Shown: in pieces, positions 52,861-62,086 of the stretch
How the letters are laid out: each line of letters starts with the position of its first letter
How positions within the stretch are numbered: position 1 is the first letter of the stretch
DNA from: UBA993 sp964389365
GTDB taxonomy: Bacteria > Bacillota > Dethiobacteria > DTU022
Length of the DNA stretch: 64,000 nucleotides
Direction: 5' to 3'
Assembly: GCA_964389365.1 (NCBI GenBank)
Contig: CAYMDO010000003.1
Location: forward strand, 36,262-100,261
Program-made: the position numbers and the translations under genes
Notes under the pieces: model-generated
What the model was told of the DNA's origin: nothing
Database searches by the model: none
What the model saw: only the letters and a program-made list of their open reading frames with translations

Positions 52861-52970
52861 GACATCTAAATCGCTCTGTCACGTTCAAAATCATGCCTTT
52901 TGATTTGTTTCCACGAACCCATATATTCATGATTTTAGCACATCAGATTATTGCTCTCAAATCTCGAAAA
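52861..52970. repeat. Dispersed repeat, copy B
   Basis: Same orientation as copy A at 47412-47520. Shared blocks include GACATCTAAATCGCTCT, GAACCCATAT, GATTTTAGCACATCAGATT and GCTCTCAAATC. It lies in a 372-bp gap (52755-53126) with no gene. The flank CCACTCGCAAA just before it also recurs before copy A. Confidence 0.8.
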
Positions 52971-53126
52971 CTCTTTATTCCAAGGCTTTTCTTAAGCAAG
53001 GGGACGGTTCCGGTGCTTAGAATTCAAGCCTGGGGTTAGTATTGATATCGATAACTAAAAGCGTAAGGCACGTTACAAAATTTATCGTAGGGTGCCTTGC
53101 TTATTTGCATAAACAGTTGTAAATCG

Positions 53127-53750
53127 TCAGACGGCATATTTATTGAGCAATAAAGCGAAATCAATACAAAATTGCATATCTTTTTGCCCCAGCTTCGCCT
53201 TATAATAGCGCCGGGCTTCGTTGACTGTGGAAACCTTCTCCAGCATAACCGTGGCGTCCGCTGCGGCAACGTCGGAAACCGACCTGTATCCGGCTTCATA
53301 AAACGCTTTCGCGGCGACGGGACCCACGCCGTTTATCCGAACAAGGTCACAAAGACAAAACAGCTCGTCAGACAAGTCTTGTTTTGTCTCCCAATACTCT
53401 TTTGATGTTTTCAGCCCGGCACCACTCAACTTTGTAGCACGAGAGGAATCAATGCCGGGAAAGCTTGAAAGCGAAACGGGCTTTTGCTCCAGACTGCCAA
53501 TTTCTCTTTTCAAAATCACCAGATATTCCTCGGGGATACCACTTGCCACTCCAAAATTCGTAGTTTTGGCGGCAGTGGAAAGGTTTTTTTTCAGTTGTGC
53601 GACGTTTTTAATTCCTCTGCTCTCAAATACGGAGAAATTATTATCAATGTCTTGCCAAAGAATTCTGCGACCTGGCAGCAGATTCTGTTTCTTCAGCAAT
53701 GTTTTGTATTCTTGGACAGACAGACGTTCCAGGTCAAACGTATATTTCAA
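53127..53750 (-). CDS. DUF4332-like protein with helix-hairpin-helix motifs
   Basis: A 207-residue protein. The C-terminal half holds two helix-hairpin-helix-like units (SSFPGIDSSRATKLSGAGLK and INGVGPVAAKAFYEAGYRSV), as in DUF4332 proteins; these suggest DNA or nucleic-acid contact. AAGGAGGGG lies 9 nt before TTG 53750, so the longer ATG at 53795 is less likely. No partner gene is evident. Confidence 0.75.
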   Translation of the reverse strand: MKYTFDLERLSVQEYKTLLKKQNLLPGRRILWQDIDNNFSVFESRGIKNVAQLKKNLSTAAKTTNFGVASGIPEEYLVILKREIGSLEQKPVSLSSFPGIDSSRATKLSGAGLKTSKEYWETKQDLSDELFCLCDLVRINGVGPVAAKAFYEAGYRSVSDVAAADATVMLEKVSTVNEARRYYKAKLGQKDMQFCIDFALLLNKYAV

Positions 53751-53909
53751 GATGCTATTCCCCTCCTTTTTTTCTCGCCAAAGTGTGTTTGGCAAGTAGA
53801 AACCGCATAGTTGGGGCAGCTAAAAAATACATAGGTAAGAAGGCTACCAGCGGAATACATTCTTTTTATGCTTTTTCATCACCTCTTTTATCAAAATCAT
53901 GTACATCCT

Positions 53910-54340
53910 TTAAACCGGATAAGCTTGGCTGAGCCTGCGCCTTTGGCCATCAAAGGCCAAGATATGCGCATGATGCACCAGGCGGTCAATTAATGCTGCA
54001 GTCAACCGATTATCACCTAAGACGCTGTTCCACTCGCCAAACTTTAAATTTGAAGTGATGATCACGCTCTGGCAATCGTAAGCCTGGGCAACAACATTAA
54101 ACAATAATTCAGCGGCACTGCGGTTAAGCGGCACAAAGCCCAACTCATCGATGATCAGCAGGTCTGCTTTGCTGAGCGAATCCATCAGCTTTTTCAAGTG
54201 GCCTTGCCGATGACTTTCCAGCAGGATGCTGGCCAGATCAATGCAACGGAAGAAGCGGACCACTTTACCCTTGCTGCAGGCTCTTAAACCTAAGGCTGTG
54301 GCCAGAAAAGTTTTGCCGGTTCCAACGGCGCCGACCGCCA
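53910..54340 (-). pseudogene. IstB (IS21 helper ATPase) fragment
   Basis: A Walker-type ATPase of the IS21 transposition helper: GAVGTGKTFLATALG (Walker A), LLIIDELGFVPLNRSAAELL (Walker B), and a C-terminus HILAFDGQRRRLSQAYPV. The N-terminal ~90 residues of IstB are missing. Upstream DNA on the same strand is IstA sequence instead, so this is the 3' half of an internally deleted IS21-family element. Confidence 0.85.
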
Positions 54341-54600
54341 GAGAGAAAGCAGAGAATATTCTCACCGGGCAAAGGCACCGCAAAACCGCCGTTGCTGAAT
54401 GGATAGGCTGTTGTCAAAAAGCGGATTTCTTTAAATTCACCGCCCCAGATCACATGGGTCGTCCCGAAATCGATCCGGGCTTCGCCTTTAGGTGCTCTAA
54501 TTCAAAGCATTGTTCTTCCTGGCCGATTTTAAGTTCTTTCTTGCGCTCTGATACATAGGATCTTACTGTTCTTTCTGGGCCGGTAAAACCGTGCTTTTGT
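54341..54600 (-). pseudogene. IstA (IS21 transposase) fragment joined to IstB
   Basis: Going along the minus strand, GFTGPERTVRSYVSERKK and then, after a frameshift, RIDFGTTHVIWGGEFKE and TAYPFSNGGFAVPLPGENIL match the middle of IstA, including the first Asp of the DDE triad. At about 54340 this stops and IstB sequence starts at its Walker A. The rest of istA and the start of istB are therefore deleted. Upstream DNA (54601-54961) is too decayed to read. Confidence 0.75.
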
Positions 54601-54961
54601 CAAAGCCGTCTCCACATAGCTGTGGACGGCCGGCGTTCTTTACGGGGCAGCAGCTGGTCTTCTAAAAGCCATACGTCGACTGTGGCTACGTAGAGGCTTA
54701 ACTGCCGCCTGACTTTATCTGGTCCATGATTATTTCCGCTGCTACGCGCACGGCGTCAGCCACCAGATCACTGCATTTCTGCGGACCTCCTGCAACATAG
54801 CTTCCCTCTCTTTATCGCCAGTCATCTGGCATCGTCCCTTTCGTTAAGGCAGATAGATACTCCTTCTTTATTATCCGTGACTCAGGAGATCTCGGATAAT
54901 TCTCCTCCCTCGTCGTTCTTTTTAGCAAGAGACCAATTACTCTAAAATAAAACCCGTTGGG

Positions 54962-55222
54962 TCAGTGCATTTTACCAGCGATCGGTTTTTTGTCGGCCGG
55001 GGTTTTTGCTGTTTTCAAATCGGGAAAGGTGCCGCTGACTGCCGTTCTGGTTGACAGTTCGCGCTGGGTCATCTTATTTTCTTGAAGCAGACTTTTTAGG
55101 CTGTGGTCAGCACAAGCGTTATTTTTAAGGAAATAATCGCGGCGGAGGCCCAACTTTGAAAACATGCTGGGGTCAGGTCTTGAAATATCACTTTTCGGGT
55201 AACCGATTTTTATTTCTAGCAA
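54962..55222 (-). pseudogene. Helix-turn-helix protein remnant
   Basis: An 86-residue reading with a partial XRE-like helix-turn-helix (LKSLLQENKMTQRELSTRTA) in the middle and no natural start. Its last residues run into the 15-bp repeat at 54971-54985, so the true C-terminus is lost. It may be a fused remnant of a small regulator or antitoxin. Confidence 0.35.
54971..54985. repeat. Direct repeat, left copy
   Basis: TTTACCAGCGATCGG, exactly repeated at 58503-58517 in the same orientation, with partial similarity continuing for about 5 bases on both sides. The two copies bracket the acylase and yefM/yoeB genes. Confidence 0.7.
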
Positions 55223-55288
55223 ATAGAAGTATTTGGTAATATTTATTGCACAATACTCTTAGTTACCAAACACTTTCAATCGTCACCG

Positions 55289-55345
55289 TTAAAAACATTA
55301 AGGGGAAAGGTCCGCGATTATTGCAATCGTGTCTCTTCCCCCTAA
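55289..55345 (-). terminator. Terminator after the acylase gene
   Basis: On the minus strand a long stem forms between TTAGGGGGAA and TTCCCCTTAA (one mismatch) with an inner CGATT/AATCG helix, followed by TGTTTTTAA. It lies about 45 bp after the acylase stop. Confidence 0.65.
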
Positions 55346-55387
55346 TAAACAGAGAGTGCTTTATGTAATTGTAATAGCCGTTGCTCT

Positions 55388-57796
55388 TTATTGCGCCGGA
55401 TTAAGCATTAAAACCTTATCCAGCTCTTTCGCCGTAGTATAGTGAGCGGGGATCTGTTTGCCTTCTGCCCACGGCTCTACCAAATCGCCGTAGTGGGGAC
55501 TGAGATAATGCCCGGATTGACCAGGTGGGCTGATCAGGGTCATAGTTGACAGATCAGCCATGTCGACCACAATTCTAATGCAGGCGCCACTTTTCATTTC
55601 AAAGGGATTATTGTGATCCCACCATCCGGCATGGATCGTAAAGTCGTCACCGGAATAGGCATAGGGCCCTAAGTTTAAGAAAGGCAGAACTTCTCCGAGT
55701 GGGTGCCTGATGGGCATTTTATGAACCTGACCCCACTCCCACTTACTCTGATTAGTGCCAACTAAACCGGTAATTAGGTCAATAGCGTCGTATAAGCTTT
55801 TAACGATAGTATCATCCCTGTTTTCAGGGGTTGCGGTTGTGCTGTCATCCCAGAGGTAGTGATCCGGTTGATCACTGTATCTGATCAGCCACTGCAGAGG
55901 AATGGATATGCTTAACCCCTTATAGAATTCTTTAACAACTTCAGAACCGATATCATCAGCCAAAGTGTTATAGATTAAACGATCGATGAAAGCGTTAAAG
56001 AGCGTAGCTTCTACGCTATCTAAGCTGATTTTTTTATCCCAATTGACAAGCATCTCTACGAAGGGAACCAAAGTTTCTTCCGCAGAAGCGGCCTCGACAA
56101 TAAGCGGGATAAACCGCTCGGCAACATGGGATCCAGTATCGTTTTGCATTTGTCTGATTTCATCAACACTAAATTTTTCCTGAGAGCGAACGATCGCCTC
56201 AAAGCGGTAGGGCCTTTCAAACATAAAGTAGGCCGTGCCGTAGAATTCTTCATCGATTACCTCCGGCATCTGATTAAATGAAGCCAGGTATCCTTTTTCC
56301 GGGTTGATTGCATAAGGATGTTCATCAAAAGGCACGAAATCAGTCCAACCGAAGGCATCTGCTTCACCCGGAACCGGCACGGGATTGGTGCCGCTCTTCC
56401 TGATCGGCAAGGTTGTGATGTACTGGTATCCGATATTTCCTGCTATATCAGCATAGCCGACGTGAACACTGCCGCCCTGTGCCATGCTAAGCGCTGAGCG
56501 GAACTCTTCAAAATTCTTCGCACGGTTAACGGCCAAAAGGGCGTTCAAAGTGCCGTCACTGCCCATTAGACCGGGCCACCTCATGGTTGTATTTGCCGGA
56601 AGTCCTCCTACCACTTCGCTGATCACCGGGCCGTGGCGTGAAGTCTTTATCTTAATTTCTTCCTCAAGAAAACCGCCCTTCTCTTTAATTTTGATGATGT
56701 CATTGATGATCGTGAAGTTTGTGTAGCCTGCTTCGGTTAAATATTGATCTTCGTTTTCAGGGTTAAGCGTTTCAATGATGAAATCGAGGTTATCCCCGTT
56801 GCCAACGGTTATACTCCAGGCCACATTCCCATTAAAACCGAGGGCATGCACTCCTGGTGCGCCGGGGATCGAGCCGCCGATGACATCATAGGATGGGCTG
56901 CTTAAGTGAACCAGGTAGAATAAGGCAGGGATCACAGCTTCAAGGTCAGGGCTACCGGTAAATACCGCATTACCTGTGGTGGTGCGGTCTCCGGAAAATG
57001 CCATCCAGTTGCTGGCCCTGATGCGTAAAGGAATCGGGCTGTAGAAATTCTCAAGGGTCATTTCCGGCAAGGCGCCGGAAGTTTGTTGCGCTGCATCTAA
57101 GGTTATGACCATTGGTCTCTCGTTAGGTTCTCCGGAAATGACCGGCGCTTGCTCCGGAATCCAGGGCAGCAGGTCATTAAGCACGTTTGCCCCGGCATAC
57201 TCCTGGATTTGATGAAGGATTGGTTTGATCGAGCGGGTTGAGTTTAAACGAAAAGCCATTAAAATGGCTCCGACCAAAGAGTCGGCAGGCTCCCATGCAG
57301 CGGGTTTGCCGCCAAGAATAACATACTCCCGGGGAAGGTGCTTCACCGTGTTCAGATAGGCATTTACACCACGGGCATAGGCATCTACCGCTAATTTTGT
57401 TTCAGGGGTCAGGTTATCGTATTCTCCCTGAGCTGCCCGGTAAAAGCCTAGGGTTTTAAAATAGCGGTCAGATTCAATTGTGGTTTCACCAAATAGGGTT
57501 GAAAGTTCGCCTTTGCCGGCCAATCTTGTCAAATCCATTTGAAACATTCGTTCTCTCGCTGTAATGTAACCCTGGGCGAAGAAGAGATCTTCGTCGGTTT
57601 CAGCAAAGATGTGAGGTATACCGTATTCATCAGTCCGCACTTCTACGGGCGCAGTTAACCCTGCGATATCAAGATTGCCCGTATATTTTGGCACCGCCAG
57701 GCGAAAGAAAATCTGAAAACCAATTACAGCTGCTACCACCAATACTACCAGCGTGATAATGATACCCTTAAGCCATTTGCTAAGTTTACTTTTCAA
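55388..57796 (-). CDS. Penicillin-acylase-family Ntn hydrolase
   Basis: An 802-residue single-chain precursor of the penicillin G acylase/acyl-homoserine-lactone acylase family. An N-terminal membrane helix (about 10-32) is followed by the alpha domain (EYGIPHIFAETDEDLFFAQG). The self-cleavage and catalytic serine is Ser262 in RIRASNWMAFSGDRTTTG, where Asn263 and Trp264 are usual, and the beta domain follows (APGVHALGFNGNVAWSITVG). Where many relatives have GSN, here it is ASN. The activity would be amide-bond hydrolysis outside the membrane; cell signals, antibiotics or peptides are all possible substrates. It is flanked by a TA pair and mobile-element relics, so it may have been acquired. 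Confidence 0.92.
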   Translation of the reverse strand: MKSKLSKWLKGIIITLVVLVVAAVIGFQIFFRLAVPKYTGNLDIAGLTAPVEVRTDEYGIPHIFAETDEDLFFAQGYITARERMFQMDLTRLAGKGELSTLFGETTIESDRYFKTLGFYRAAQGEYDNLTPETKLAVDAYARGVNAYLNTVKHLPREYVILGGKPAAWEPADSLVGAILMAFRLNSTRSIKPILHQIQEYAGANVLNDLLPWIPEQAPVISGEPNERPMVITLDAAQQTSGALPEMTLENFYSPIPLRIRASNWMAFSGDRTTTGNAVFTGSPDLEAVIPALFYLVHLSSPSYDVIGGSIPGAPGVHALGFNGNVAWSITVGNGDNLDFIIETLNPENEDQYLTEAGYTNFTIINDIIKIKEKGGFLEEEIKIKTSRHGPVISEVVGGLPANTTMRWPGLMGSDGTLNALLAVNRAKNFEEFRSALSMAQGGSVHVGYADIAGNIGYQYITTLPIRKSGTNPVPVPGEADAFGWTDFVPFDEHPYAINPEKGYLASFNQMPEVIDEEFYGTAYFMFERPYRFEAIVRSQEKFSVDEIRQMQNDTGSHVAERFIPLIVEAASAEETLVPFVEMLVNWDKKISLDSVEATLFNAFIDRLIYNTLADDIGSEVVKEFYKGLSISIPLQWLIRYSDQPDHYLWDDSTTATPENRDDTIVKSLYDAIDLITGLVGTNQSKWEWGQVHKMPIRHPLGEVLPFLNLGPYAYSGDDFTIHAGWWDHNNPFEMKSGACIRIVVDMADLSTMTLISPPGQSGHYLSPHYGDLVEPWAEGKQIPAHYTTAKELDKVLMLNPAQ

Positions 57797-57902
57797 CAGC
57801 TTATCACCCCTTTTTCATGATTAATGCATTTAGTTTAAAATGTTAAATTATTTAATGGAAACGCTAGATGACCAGGGAACCTATAAATTCACCGGGCAGC
57901 TT

Positions 57903-58178
57903 TTATTCGTAATGGGTCCACATACTGATTACCTTAACCAGCTGTTCTTCTACATAGGCCTGGTATGCAAGGCGATGCTGCCGGTTTATTCTTCTTGAAT
58001 AGGCACCGCTTAAGTCACCAACCAATTTTTCATAGGGCGGATAGTCAGAAAGGGAGTTTTCTTTTACCACGGCAAGCAGTTTTTCGATTTTTTGGCTAAA
58101 GCCCTTTTCGATTGCTTTCTTTTTATCTTTAAAACCTTGTTTGGTGTAAACAATTTTCCACGCTTTATTCTCCATCAC
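57903..58178 (-). CDS. yoeB: Txe/YoeB-family mRNA interferase toxin
   Basis: A 91-residue RelE-superfamily toxin that cleaves mRNA at the ribosome. It has the YoeB pattern WKIVYTKQGFKDKKKA, then EKLVGDLSGAYSRRINRQHR and the C-terminal SMWTHYE, with the His-Tyr pair at the end. Its start overlaps the antitoxin gene by 14 bases, as usual for yefM-yoeB. The length is near the typical 84-90. Confidence 0.93.
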   Translation of the reverse strand: MMENKAWKIVYTKQGFKDKKKAIEKGFSQKIEKLLAVVKENSLSDYPPYEKLVGDLSGAYSRRINRQHRLAYQAYVEEQLVKVISMWTHYE

Positions 58179-58410
58179 TATCTTCCAGGCATTCTTCCAG
58201 GGGCGTATTCAGGCCATCGATGATCTTTTCACGCATGGTCGGCACAGAAACAAGGTAAAGGGTCTCCTGAATAGATCGGTAGTCTTCATCGGAAAGCATC
58301 ACAACGTTTCCGGTTTTCCCGGTCATATAGACCGGTTCATGGGTTTCCCTGACTTCTTCGATCAGTTTATACAGCTTTTTACGGGCATTTGTTGCATTAA
58401 GGATTGTCAT
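58165..58410 (-). CDS. yefM: YefM/Phd-family antitoxin
   Basis: An 81-residue protein with N-terminal Phd/YefM DNA-binding fold (NATNARKKLYKLIEEVRETH, then MLSDEDYRSIQETLYLVSVP) and an acidic C-terminal tail (LEECLEDSDGE) that would cover the toxin. Expected to repress its own operon together with YoeB. GGGGCGAG precedes the ATG. Confidence 0.92.
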   Translation of the reverse strand: MTILNATNARKKLYKLIEEVRETHEPVYMTGKTGNVVMLSDEDYRSIQETLYLVSVPTMREKIIDGLNTPLEECLEDSDGE

Positions 58411-58425
58411 CCGGCTCGCCCCTTT

Positions 58426-58447
58426 GTACGTACTTTATAGCGTACTT
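58426..58447 (-). promoter_or_regulatory. Probable yefM-yoeB operator
   Basis: Within 40 bp upstream of yefM are the palindrome GTACGTAC (58426-58433) and two direct CGTACTT boxes (58429-58435 and 58441-58447), 12 bp apart, that overlap A+T-rich -10-like sequence. YefM-YoeB operators are built from similar GTAC-containing palindromes, so autoregulation here is likely. Confidence 0.5.
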
Positions 58448-58502
58448 ATATTTTATTGATAAGAACTTACAGCGTCAACAGGTAACCAGTTGACATCCGC
58501 GC

Positions 58503-58517
58503 TTTACCAGCGATCGG
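58503..58517. repeat. Direct repeat, right copy
   Basis: TTTACCAGCGATCGG, matching 54971-54985. Just to the left, GTCAACAGGTAACCAGTTGAC (58475-58495) has the look of a transposon end. Confidence 0.7.
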
Positions 58518-58542
58518 CTTTTCCCTTGGTGAGGAACTTAAT

Positions 58543-58795
58543 TTAAAATATCACAGCTTGCATTTTTTGTTTATGACGCTCTGTATGATAATCAACGATT
58601 ACCCGGTCAAACAGATCAAGGATACTCATGATGAAGAAAAACCTTTCTTCGCCAACAATGTAGCCATACTTAACATCCATGGCCCAAAGCTGGTTCGGCC
58701 CGGTGATTTCATGCAGCCGTAATTGTAACCTTCCCCCTCGATGGCTTCACACAGCCATTCTTTGATCTGCTCATCACTGAGGAGAGTTCATATCT
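58543..58795 (-). pseudogene. IS3-family transposase (OrfB) fragment
   Basis: The minus strand reads DEQIKEWLCEAIEGEGYNYG, then after a frame change GPNQLWAMDVKYGYIVGEER and SILDLFDRVIVDYH, ending at a stop at 58543-58545. WAMDVKY carries the first Asp of the DDE integrase core. The DNA-binding part and the end of the core are missing. Base sequence is different from the IS3 end near 48 kb, so it is probably a different element. Confidence 0.7.
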
Positions 58796-58949
58796 ACGGG
58801 CTACTATTTAGACATTACCTGTTGAATGTCAATCCCAGAATAAAAATACACACTTTTGACGGAGAAAATTCCCCACCCCGGTGGTAACCACTGCTCCGAT
58901 ATAGTCTAATTAAAAGTACTGTTGATTAGACTAAGGAAAGGAGCAGAAC

Positions 58950-59135
58950 ATGCTGGAGGTGCATATGCAAACAACAATCAAGACACTATTTGAGAAGGGC
59001 TACAATAAGACCAGAATTGCTGAGATGCTGGGAATTGATCGTAAGACAGTCAGAAAGGTGCTGAAGAACCCGGATAAAGATCAGCCGATTAGAAAACACT
59101 GGCTTGTTCTGCGAGGCCTGAACGGTACTTCTTGA
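58950..59135 (+). pseudogene. IstA (IS21 transposase) N-terminal fragment
   Basis: A 61-residue reading with the helix-turn-helix start of IstA: TIKTLFEKGYNKTRIAEMLG, then IDRKTVRKVLKNPDKDQP. AAAGGAG lies 9 nt before the ATG. After about residue 50 the match stops and recombinase-type sequence begins, so the IS is truncated by another element. The 58411-58949 gap before it also holds an IS3 fragment. Confidence 0.7.
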
Positions 59136-59563
59136 AAATACCTTAAAGCAAGTGATGGTCACAGCCATCAACCTGGCATTGTGTGATAAAAATCATTTTC
59201 TCATCACGCTGCAGAAAAACATCGAAACCGTTATTTGTCACGAAAACAGTCATACCATTACCGCAATCGATAAACGGCTTACAGAACTTCAGGCAGAGCT
59301 CTTGATGCTCGCCAGCTCAAAGGCTGACTGCGAAAAGGCCGGTGATGAAATCTATCGCCTTTGCGAGGAGAAGCAAAGAGCTCAACTCAAGAACCTCGTT
59401 CGAACGGATTGCCGACATGAGCGCATTTCTGCAGGAGCAGCCCACTTCCCTTAACGAATACGACGAGACACTTGTCCGGCGGCTGATTGAATAAATCACA
59501 GTCTACAAGGACAAATTCATAGTGGAATTCAAGTCCGGCTTAACGATAGATGTTGAAGAATAG
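59118..59563 (+). pseudogene. Serine recombinase C-terminal fragment
   Basis: Piecewise translation reads KQVMVTAINLALCDKNHFLI, KNIETVI, ITAIDKRLTELQAELLMLAS, then after a frameshift ERIADMSAFLQEQPTSLNEY and DETLVRRLIE, a TAA where a Lys codon would be expected, then ITVYKDKFIVEFKSGLTIDV and a stop. This is the coiled-coil and C-terminus of a large serine recombinase as found in clostridial integrative elements. Frameshift and nonsense codon make it a pseudogene. Confidence 0.75.
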
Positions 59564-59572
59564 TGTGTAATG

Positions 59573-59626
59573 AGCAAGTACCACTGTGTTGTGTTTGATT
59601 AACACTGGGTGACTTGCTTGTTTTTT
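59573..59626 (+). terminator. Terminator after the recombinase relic
   Basis: AGCAAGT (59573-59579) pairs with ACTTGCT (59612-59618), with an inner GTGTT/AACAC helix, followed by TGTTTTTTC. A strong plus-strand terminator; it also lies just after the minus-strand P-type ATPase stop. Confidence 0.75.
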
Positions 59627-59653
59627 CTATATTTCTAGTGCCTCTTTGGCCTA

Positions 59654-62086
59654 TTATATGGCCTTGTTATTGTTTTTTCCAAAGTATCTTGCAAGGGGGC
59701 TTTTGACCAATTCTGTAACAATAAAGTATATAGCCGCAAGAGCAACAATCAAACCAAGATGAGCGGGTATCGGTGTTACGAACTCAAAGAAGTTTGCCGT
59801 TGCCGGAATGATCGGCAAAGCAATCGTCAATGTTATTGCAGCAGCTGACAACCAAATAATAAGTGGTGCAGGTTTTCCGGCTTTACCGATAGGCAACATT
59901 GAGCGGATAGAGAACAACAAGAATAACTCTGTCAGAACACTGGCGATATACCAGTTTGTCTGAAGTACTTCCGGAGAAATCCTATAGAACAAACCGAAAT
60001 ACATAAAATCGAAAACTGTACTTACAAGTCCCAATGTAATGAAAATTGTATAGAGCGTCTTAAAATCATATTTTTGTGGATGCTTAATTTCTTTTTCTGA
60101 TACTTTGTCAAAAGCAATGGCCATCATTGGAAAATCTGAAAGCAGGTTCAGGAGCAGCAGCTGTTTTGGCAGCATTGGCAAAAAACTGATTAAAAGTGAT
60201 CCCATTGCAACCGCGTAAAAGTTCCCGAAATTTGATACAAGCGTCGCTTTAATATATTTCATGGTATTTGCATGGGTTTCCCTGCCAAGCCGAATACCAT
60301 CAACAATGACTCTGAGATCATTCTCAAGCAGGATAATATCGGCAGTTTCTCTTGAAACATCTGAGGCTGATTGAACCACCATCGATACATCAGCAGCTTT
60401 TAGAGCCGGGGCATCATTAATTCCCTCGCCAAGAAATCCGACTGTAAACCTCTCCTTAAGAAGCTTAATTAATTCAAGTTTTTGTTCAGGAGTTGTTCGT
60501 GCAAACACCCGGATTGAGCCAATTCTGCTATGCTGTTCTGAGTTTGGCATAGCCAAAAAATCTGATGAAGTCATCACTTCATCGCTCTTTGAAACCAACC
60601 CGGCTTCTCTTCCTATCGCTTCAGCTACAACAAGAGCATCCCCGGTAATGATCGTAATCGCTACATTCATTCTTTTTGCCATCTCAACTGTTTCAACGGT
60701 CGTCGATTTCAAATTGTCAACGAATGAGACAAATCCTCCGAATATTGCCCCCTTCCCCTCATCAAAGCTGACGCCAAGAACGCGGTGCCCGTGTTTTTCC
60801 TCTTTTTCAAGCCACTTGCCAGCTTCCTCATCACTTATTAACCCCAAATCATAAAAATATTCAGGACTGCCCCTTCGTATGTGAAGTTGCGCACCATCTA
60901 TATGCTTTACAACAACGCCATTGCTTCTGATTGACGGATCAAATGCCTCTTCTGTAATTATTTGATATTGCTCAACCACGGTTCTTTGTTCCGTCGTCAA
61001 AGCTTCATCAGATGCACGGTCAAACGGCTCGGGGATTCTCTCATCCAGTCCAATGGCTGCCAGCCTTGATAGGATCAGAGGATGATATGGAGATTCTGTC
61101 GTTTGAAATGAATTTATGTATACCAGATGGTTTTCCGTTATTGTTCCGGTCTTGTCCGTACAAAGCAAATTAACAGAACCCAAATCCTGGACAGACGTCA
61201 AACGTTTTACTACGACCTTCTTTTTTGCAAACTTTAGTGCGCCATTTGAAAGTGTAAATGTTAGCACCAAAGGCAGAGCTTCTGGTATGATCGATACCGC
61301 AAGTGCTATTGCAAAGATAAAGAGCTCTGGGATATCCGTTCCTTTTCCCTCGATGATTAAATTGGCAATGATAACAAACAATAATGTGATTAAAGTTGTT
61401 TTGAGTATAAATTTGCTTATACGGTCAATTCCTTTTGCCAGCTCACTGTCGGATTGGACTTTTGAAGCGGTTTTGGCTATTCCAGCAAATTTTGTATTCA
61501 CTCCAGTCGTCGTAACCTCTGCAATTGCGTTTCCACTGACAATGATTACGCCTTGCAACAATCGATTGACCTCTGTAATCTTATGATCAGGATCAATAAC
61601 CGCTTCCTTCGTTACTGGGATACTTTCTCCCGTAAATGTTGTCTCATCGACCTGAAGTCCCCTGACTTCTCTTACAATACAATCAGCTGGAACCACATCC
61701 CCTGATTCAAGACTCAAAATATCACCAGGGACAATCTGATCTGTTGGGATTTCTTGCTTAGCGCCATCTCTAATGGTTGTTATCGTACTGCGAAGATATG
61801 TCTTAAGCTTCTCAGCTGCAGCATTGGCTTTATATTCCTGATAAATATTCAGCGAGGTTCCCAATATAACAAAAAACAGTATAAAAGCAGCATCAATAGG
61901 TTCTCCCAACAAATATGTTACAATTGCAGCTGCGATCAACAATAAATTGAATATCCCCCTGAATTGTCTCAGTACAAGCTTCAAGAATCTGTGTCGCGGT
62001 ACCGGCAATGCATTAGGGCCAATTTTCGCTATTTTTTCTCGCACCTCTTCACTTGATAACCCTGTGATTTTATTTTCCAAATTCAT
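59654..62086 (-). CDS. P-type cation-transporting ATPase
   Basis: An 810-residue P2/P3-type ATPase. Visible are the TGES loop (FTGESIPVTK), the M4 motif IIPEALPLVLTF, the phosphorylation site CTDKTGTITENH, and the hinge motif GEGINDAPALKAAD. Together with ~10 membrane helices it fits the Ca2+/Mg2+/H+-type superfamily. PEALP in M4 is neither the classic PEGLP of Ca2+ pumps nor PVALP of H+ pumps, so the ion is left open. GGAGGG lies very close to ATG 62086; TTG two codons later would have better spacing. Confidence 0.9.
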   Translation of the reverse strand: MNLENKITGLSSEEVREKIAKIGPNALPVPRHRFLKLVLRQFRGIFNLLLIAAAIVTYLLGEPIDAAFILFFVILGTSLNIYQEYKANAAAEKLKTYLRSTITTIRDGAKQEIPTDQIVPGDILSLESGDVVPADCIVREVRGLQVDETTFTGESIPVTKEAVIDPDHKITEVNRLLQGVIIVSGNAIAEVTTTGVNTKFAGIAKTASKVQSDSELAKGIDRISKFILKTTLITLLFVIIANLIIEGKGTDIPELFIFAIALAVSIIPEALPLVLTFTLSNGALKFAKKKVVVKRLTSVQDLGSVNLLCTDKTGTITENHLVYINSFQTTESPYHPLILSRLAAIGLDERIPEPFDRASDEALTTEQRTVVEQYQIITEEAFDPSIRSNGVVVKHIDGAQLHIRRGSPEYFYDLGLISDEEAGKWLEKEEKHGHRVLGVSFDEGKGAIFGGFVSFVDNLKSTTVETVEMAKRMNVAITIITGDALVVAEAIGREAGLVSKSDEVMTSSDFLAMPNSEQHSRIGSIRVFARTTPEQKLELIKLLKERFTVGFLGEGINDAPALKAADVSMVVQSASDVSRETADIILLENDLRVIVDGIRLGRETHANTMKYIKATLVSNFGNFYAVAMGSLLISFLPMLPKQLLLLNLLSDFPMMAIAFDKVSEKEIKHPQKYDFKTLYTIFITLGLVSTVFDFMYFGLFYRISPEVLQTNWYIASVLTELFLLFSIRSMLPIGKAGKPAPLIIWLSAAAITLTIALPIIPATANFFEFVTPIPAHLGLIVALAAIYFIVTELVKSPLARYFGKNNNKAI

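Noticed and set aside
45264..53750. Integron-like cassette array
   Set aside because: Small same-strand genes fit the picture, but no attC-type sites (RYYYAAC/GTTRRRY pairs with imperfect palindromes) and no tyrosine integrase were seen.
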